DNA of 42,702 nt, taken from the NCBI GenBank assembly GCA_937881525.1, contig CALGEE010000385.1:1-42702 (forward strand), written 5' to 3'. Source of the DNA: an uncultured Sphingomonadales bacterium (GTDB lineage Bacteria > Pseudomonadota > Alphaproteobacteria > Sphingomonadales > Sphingomonadaceae). The notes under the pieces are model-generated. The model was not told the DNA's origin and did no database searches. It was given only the letters and a program-made list of their open reading frames with translations. Shown piece by piece: positions 39,251-42,702 of the stretch (within the stretch, counting starts at the first letter, position 1; every line of letters starts with the position of its first letter). The translations under genes were made by a program, and so were the position numbers.

Positions 39251-40374
39251 GCCGCTACCCTATGGCTTAAAGGCAAAGTAAGCATCGCCACAAATCCGCC
39301 GCCATCCGACAGTTTTGTATCGAGGCGCGCGGCTGATCGATAGCGGGCCTCCAATCTGTCACTCACATTGGCAAGGCCAATGCCGCTGCCGCCGACATGA
39401 TCGGCATCCATTACCTCGCCATCGTCAACGACACACAGTACAAGGACATCACCTTCGCTTTTGGCGTTGATGATGATTTCAACCGGACGTGTGGTGCGCG
39501 ATACTCCATATTTGATCGCATTTTCGACAAGGGGCTGCAGGATTAAGGCAGGCACATGCTGACCCATTAACGCATCGGGAATATTGATTTTGACGCGCAG
39601 CCGTTTGGGGTAACGCACGCTTTCGATTTCCAGATATAGCCTTTGAAGTCCAACCTCTTCGGCAAGTGTGACATCCTCAAGCGGATCAGATGACAGGCTT
39701 GTCCGATAGAAATTGGACAGATTCTGGATTATCGCCTCGGCCTCTTTGGGTTTTCCGGTAAGGACAAGGCTTGAAAGCGAATTCAGTGTGCTGAACAGAA
39801 AGTGGGGATTGACCTGATAACGCAGTGAACGCAGTTCGGCATCCTGCGCCGCTTGCGCAAATCGAGAGGTTTTGCGCTCGGCCTCCCGAACTTCGCGCGC
39901 ATAGCCGATGGCGACGTACAGCGAGCTCCATGCGATCAGGAAGAAATAATGGGTGACCGAAATGTCGGCAATTTCTTGCCAGAAGGACAGCCCCAGTTGC
40001 ACCTTCAAATCCTCAACCGTCCGACCGACGCTTGGGTCTTTAAAAAGGCTAATAGGGTCGTACAGATTGAAAATATAGAAATTGGCAGATGCCAAGACGA
40101 TAGCGCACGGGATTGCACCGGTAAACGCCACGCTCACGCGAGAACTAAGTGACCGGCGGTCCGCAACCCGCAGACAGAAATACAATATCCACGTCACGAG
40201 CACACCCACTAACCCCACCATCAAGCGGCGTTCGAACAGCACCGTCTGTGCCGGAAAATCGAGCAGTGCCGCGCGCAGTGACAATATAAGCGTGTAAAAC
40301 GCCCAGAAGCCAATGATGGTCAGCAGGGCCATCTGATGGCCGATAAGTGCATTGCGGGGCGGGGATTTATCCAT
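39247..40374 (-). CDS. LytS/YehU-type membrane sensor histidine kinase
   Basis: TM segments, LRYQVNPHFLFSTLNSLSSLV, VPALILQPLVENAIKYGV, GSGIGLANVSDRL. 4-nt overlap with the response regulator. Confidence 0.95.
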   Translation of the reverse strand: MDKSPPRNALIGHQMALLTIIGFWAFYTLILSLRAALLDFPAQTVLFERRLMVGLVGVLVTWILYFCLRVADRRSLSSRVSVAFTGAIPCAIVLASANFYIFNLYDPISLFKDPSVGRTVEDLKVQLGLSFWQEIADISVTHYFFLIAWSSLYVAIGYAREVREAERKTSRFAQAAQDAELRSLRYQVNPHFLFSTLNSLSSLVLTGKPKEAEAIIQNLSNFYRTSLSSDPLEDVTLAEEVGLQRLYLEIESVRYPKRLRVKINIPDALMGQHVPALILQPLVENAIKYGVSRTTRPVEIIINAKSEGDVLVLCVVDDGEVMDADHVGGSGIGLANVSDRLEARYRSAARLDTKLSDGGGFVAMLTLPLSHRVAA

Positions 40375-40424
40375 GTCTTGCTATAGCCGATTTTACGCCA
40401 GCTGCACCACGTGCTGCGTCTCTC

Positions 40425-40453
40425 GTCGAATGCCGCGTTAATTTGGTCGAATG
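40425..40453. promoter_or_regulatory. Direct repeat GTCGAATG x2 with 21-bp period (candidate LytTR-type binding site)
   Basis: GTCGAATG at 40425-40432 and 40446-40453, in the divergent intergenic region between the histidine kinase and the gene at 40537. Confidence 0.4.
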
Positions 40454-40536
40454 TTTATCCACTGCATCGATTGTTAATCCTTCGCTAAACATGTTGGAGC
40501 GATTATGTTATTCTTGGGAATGAGAGGGATATCGGC

Positions 40537-41091
40537 ATGACGAAAGCAACGCATGAAGGTCCGGGCAGCTTAACATTGGCCGAAATGAAAGAATTTGCTG
40601 GTTTTAGCGCTGCGACACAGCGGTATATCCGGCGGTCATTGGATGTTGCGTTTGATCGCAAGGATGCCATTGCCCTGTGGTCACGCGACGCGGTCGAGGT
40701 TACGTCGATTGATGCCCAATATCTATTTTACGCACGTTTGCCGGATATCAAGGCGTTGGTTCCAGATTCGGCTGTGCTGCAAGATGCCGAGCCCTTTCTG
40801 GCGCAACTGATTACCGTGTCCGCATTTGATTTGGGGCAGGGACCGATTGCATGCTTTGCGGCATATCGGTTTTTGTACGAGCGGTTGCTTGGCCCCGATG
40901 CGCGGCCGTGGCTGCCCGCAGCATTCTGCGCGGCCGCATCAATGCCACATGTGCCGCCCAGCAAGCGCAAGATCTTGCTGCAATCGATCAGTGAGGCTGC
41001 GGTGACCGCGACGGGTTGGTCAAAGCGTCCACCAAGCTTTTATCCGGAATGGGTGGACAAGGTCGAAGCCGGCAGTAGTCGCGCTTATTAA
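40537..41091 (+). CDS. Hypothetical protein, divergent from the LytTR two-component operon
   Basis: 184-aa ORF with plausible start and SD-like GAGAGGG upstream; no family recognised. Confidence 0.7.
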   Translation: MTKATHEGPGSLTLAEMKEFAGFSAATQRYIRRSLDVAFDRKDAIALWSRDAVEVTSIDAQYLFYARLPDIKALVPDSAVLQDAEPFLAQLITVSAFDLGQGPIACFAAYRFLYERLLGPDARPWLPAAFCAAASMPHVPPSKRKILLQSISEAAVTATGWSKRPPSFYPEWVDKVEAGSSRAY

Positions 41092-41100
41092 GCAGTCGGT

Positions 41101-41805
41101 CTAAGCTGGCTTTCGCTGATAGCGGAAATACCAAACCTCGTGTCCCTGGCGGCGTGCCTTGGCCTCATAACGAGTTTCGGGCCAGCCGCCGGGACGGTTC
41201 TGAAAATCCGGCGCGCTTTGGCATAGCCAGTCGAATTGCTGCCGATGCCGCTGCATGACCATCAACGCATGGCGGACATATACGGGGTGGTCCGTGCCGA
41301 ACCGGAATTCGCCGCCGGGCTTTAATTTCGCTGCGATCAAATCCAATGGCCCATCATTCATCATCCGGCGTTTTACGTGCCGTGCCTTTGGCCAAGGGTC
41401 CGGATGCAACAGATAGACAAAAGATAATGACCCATCGGGAACGCGGCGCAGCATCTCCAAGGCATCGCCCATATGCAGGCGGACATTGTGCAGTCCGCCC
41501 TCGCGGATATGGAATAAAGCTTGGGCAACGCCGTTGAGAAACGGCTCGCATCCGATAAAGCCATGATCGGGCAGCATGTCGGCGCGGTAGGCCATATGCT
41601 CCCCGCCACCAAAGCCGATTTCAAAGTGCATGGCGCGGTCGTCGCCGAACAGATCCATGCTGCCAAGCGGGCCTTCGTCTGGAACCGCGATTTGCGGCAA
41701 CAGATTCTCAACTAACTCATTGTGCTCGGAACGCAGCTTTTTGCCCTTTGAACGGCCATATAGGCGGTTCAGCGTCGTTGGGTCCCCGGTCTTGTTCGCA
41801 GTCAT
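41101..41805 (-). CDS. trmB: tRNA (guanine(46)-N(7))-methyltransferase (GTG start at 41835 also possible)
   Basis: LYGRSKGKKLR, EIGFGGGEHMAYRA, GCEPFLNGVA, VYLLHPDPWPKARHVKRRM. Confidence 0.95.
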   Translation of the reverse strand: MTANKTGDPTTLNRLYGRSKGKKLRSEHNELVENLLPQIAVPDEGPLGSMDLFGDDRAMHFEIGFGGGEHMAYRADMLPDHGFIGCEPFLNGVAQALFHIREGGLHNVRLHMGDALEMLRRVPDGSLSFVYLLHPDPWPKARHVKRRMMNDGPLDLIAAKLKPGGEFRFGTDHPVYVRHALMVMQRHRQQFDWLCQSAPDFQNRPGGWPETRYEAKARRQGHEVWYFRYQRKPA

Positions 41806-41807
41806 AG

Positions 41808-41837
41808 GCGTGGCGGCTAAACTTTCAGCCGCCACGC
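41808..41837. promoter_or_regulatory. Perfect 11-bp hairpin between metK and trmB (GCGTGGCGGCT-N8-AGCCGCCACGC)
   Basis: Arms at 41808-41818 and 41827-41837, 8-nt loop; ends 2 nt before the trmB ATG (minus strand). Confidence 0.65.
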
Positions 41838-41859
41838 TGCAAGTGTAATCAAGTGGTCC

Positions 41860-42702
41860 TTACCCTAAAGCGGCCTTCAAATCTTCGACGAGATCGGTGC
41901 GCTCCCATGGGAAGAAATCACCTTCCGGCTTACGACCGAAATGGCCATAAGCGGCGGTCCGGCGGTAAATGGGCTTGTTCAGGCCAAGATGGGTGCGGAT
42001 ACCGCGGGGGGTAAGGCCACCCAGTTTTTCGATGCCCATGATTGCCGTTTCAATTTGGTCATCGCCGACAACGCCGGTGCGGTGCGTGTCGACATAGAGC
42101 GACAATGGCGTGGACACGCCGATGGCATAAGCAAGCTGAATGGTGCAGCGCGTGGCGAGGCCAGCGGCGACGATATTCTTGGCAAGGTAGCGCGTGATAT
42201 ACGCGGCGGAACGGTCGACCTTTGTTGGGTCCTTACCCGAAAACGCGCCGCCACCATGCGGGGCTGCGCCGCCATAAGTATCAACGATGATCTTGCGTCC
42301 TGTCAGGCCAGCATCGCCATCCGGTCCGCCAATTTCAAAGCTGCCGGTCGGGTTGATGTGATACTCGGTTTCGGTCAGCAGGCTTGCTGGAAGCAGGTCG
42401 GCGATGACGCTCTTCACATAATTGTGCAGCTGCGCCTCTTTTTCGCCTTGGTCATATCCCGGTGCATGCTGGGTGGAGACGACAATCGCGGTTGCAGCTT
42501 CAGGCTTGCCTTCGCTGTTGTAGCGCAAAGTGACCTGGCTTTTGGCGTCCGGCTCCAGAAACGGTGCTGCGCCCGAATGACGGTCAGCGGCCATGCGCTC
42601 GAGGATCTTGTGGCTGTAATCCAGCGTGGCGGGCATCAGGTCAGGCGTCTCTGTCGATGCATAGCCAAACATGATGCCTTGGTCGCCAGCGCCCTCATCC
42701 TT
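41860..42702 (-). CDS. metK: S-adenosylmethionine synthetase, partial (N terminus beyond the window)
   Basis: [68 protein letters not shown]. Confidence 0.97.
   Translation of the reverse strand, partial: KDEGAGDQGIMFGYASTETPDLMPATLDYSHKILERMAADRHSGAAPFLEPDAKSQVTLRYNSEGKPEAATAIVVSTQHAPGYDQGEKEAQLHNYVKSVIADLLPASLLTETEYHINPTGSFEIGGPDGDAGLTGRKIIVDTYGGAAPHGGGAFSGKDPTKVDRSAAYITRYLAKNIVAAGLATRCTIQLAYAIGVSTPLSLYVDTHRTGVVGDDQIETAIMGIEKLGGLTPRGIRTHLGLNKPIYRRTAAYGHFGRKPEGDFFPWERTDLVEDLKAALG

Overview
The window is a contiguous, gene-dense stretch of an alphaproteobacterial chromosome, most likely from the Sphingomonadales judging by gene content and protein style. It carries about 40 mostly housekeeping genes: ftsH-tilS-ybgF, a RodZ-like gene, ptsP, an ABC exporter, PHA depolymerase, dipeptide epimerase, thiolase/MaoC, MscS, an S24/XRE regulator, rpmF-plsX-fabH-ihfA-merR, sixA, a DinG-like helicase, class I lysS, corA, accBC, aroQ, a thiS-thiG fusion, a LytTR two-component pair, trmB and a partial metK. 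I found no tRNA, rRNA, IS element, prophage or CRISPR array. The most interesting locus is ~16.3-17.6 kb. A perfect alphaproteobacterial-type SOS box (GAAC-N7-GAAC, i.e. GTTC-N7-GTTC on the other strand) and two perfect short palindromes lie between a divergent pair. One side is a two-gene operon of unknown function whose first product looks like a small Cro-like HTH protein. The other side is an S24 (LexA/CI-like) repressor-peptidase. Together this resembles a chromosomal, SOS-linked CI/Cro-style switch. Other points of note: three otherwise intact genes are each broken by one small lesion (GNAT frameshift in an A6 run, corA in-frame TAG, VanX-like dipeptidase in-frame TAA); a 21-bp-spaced direct repeat next to a LytTR two-component operon; strong hairpins at the metK/trmB junction and over the SD of the first partial gene; and a ThiS-ThiG fusion that buries the ThiS Gly-Gly terminus.
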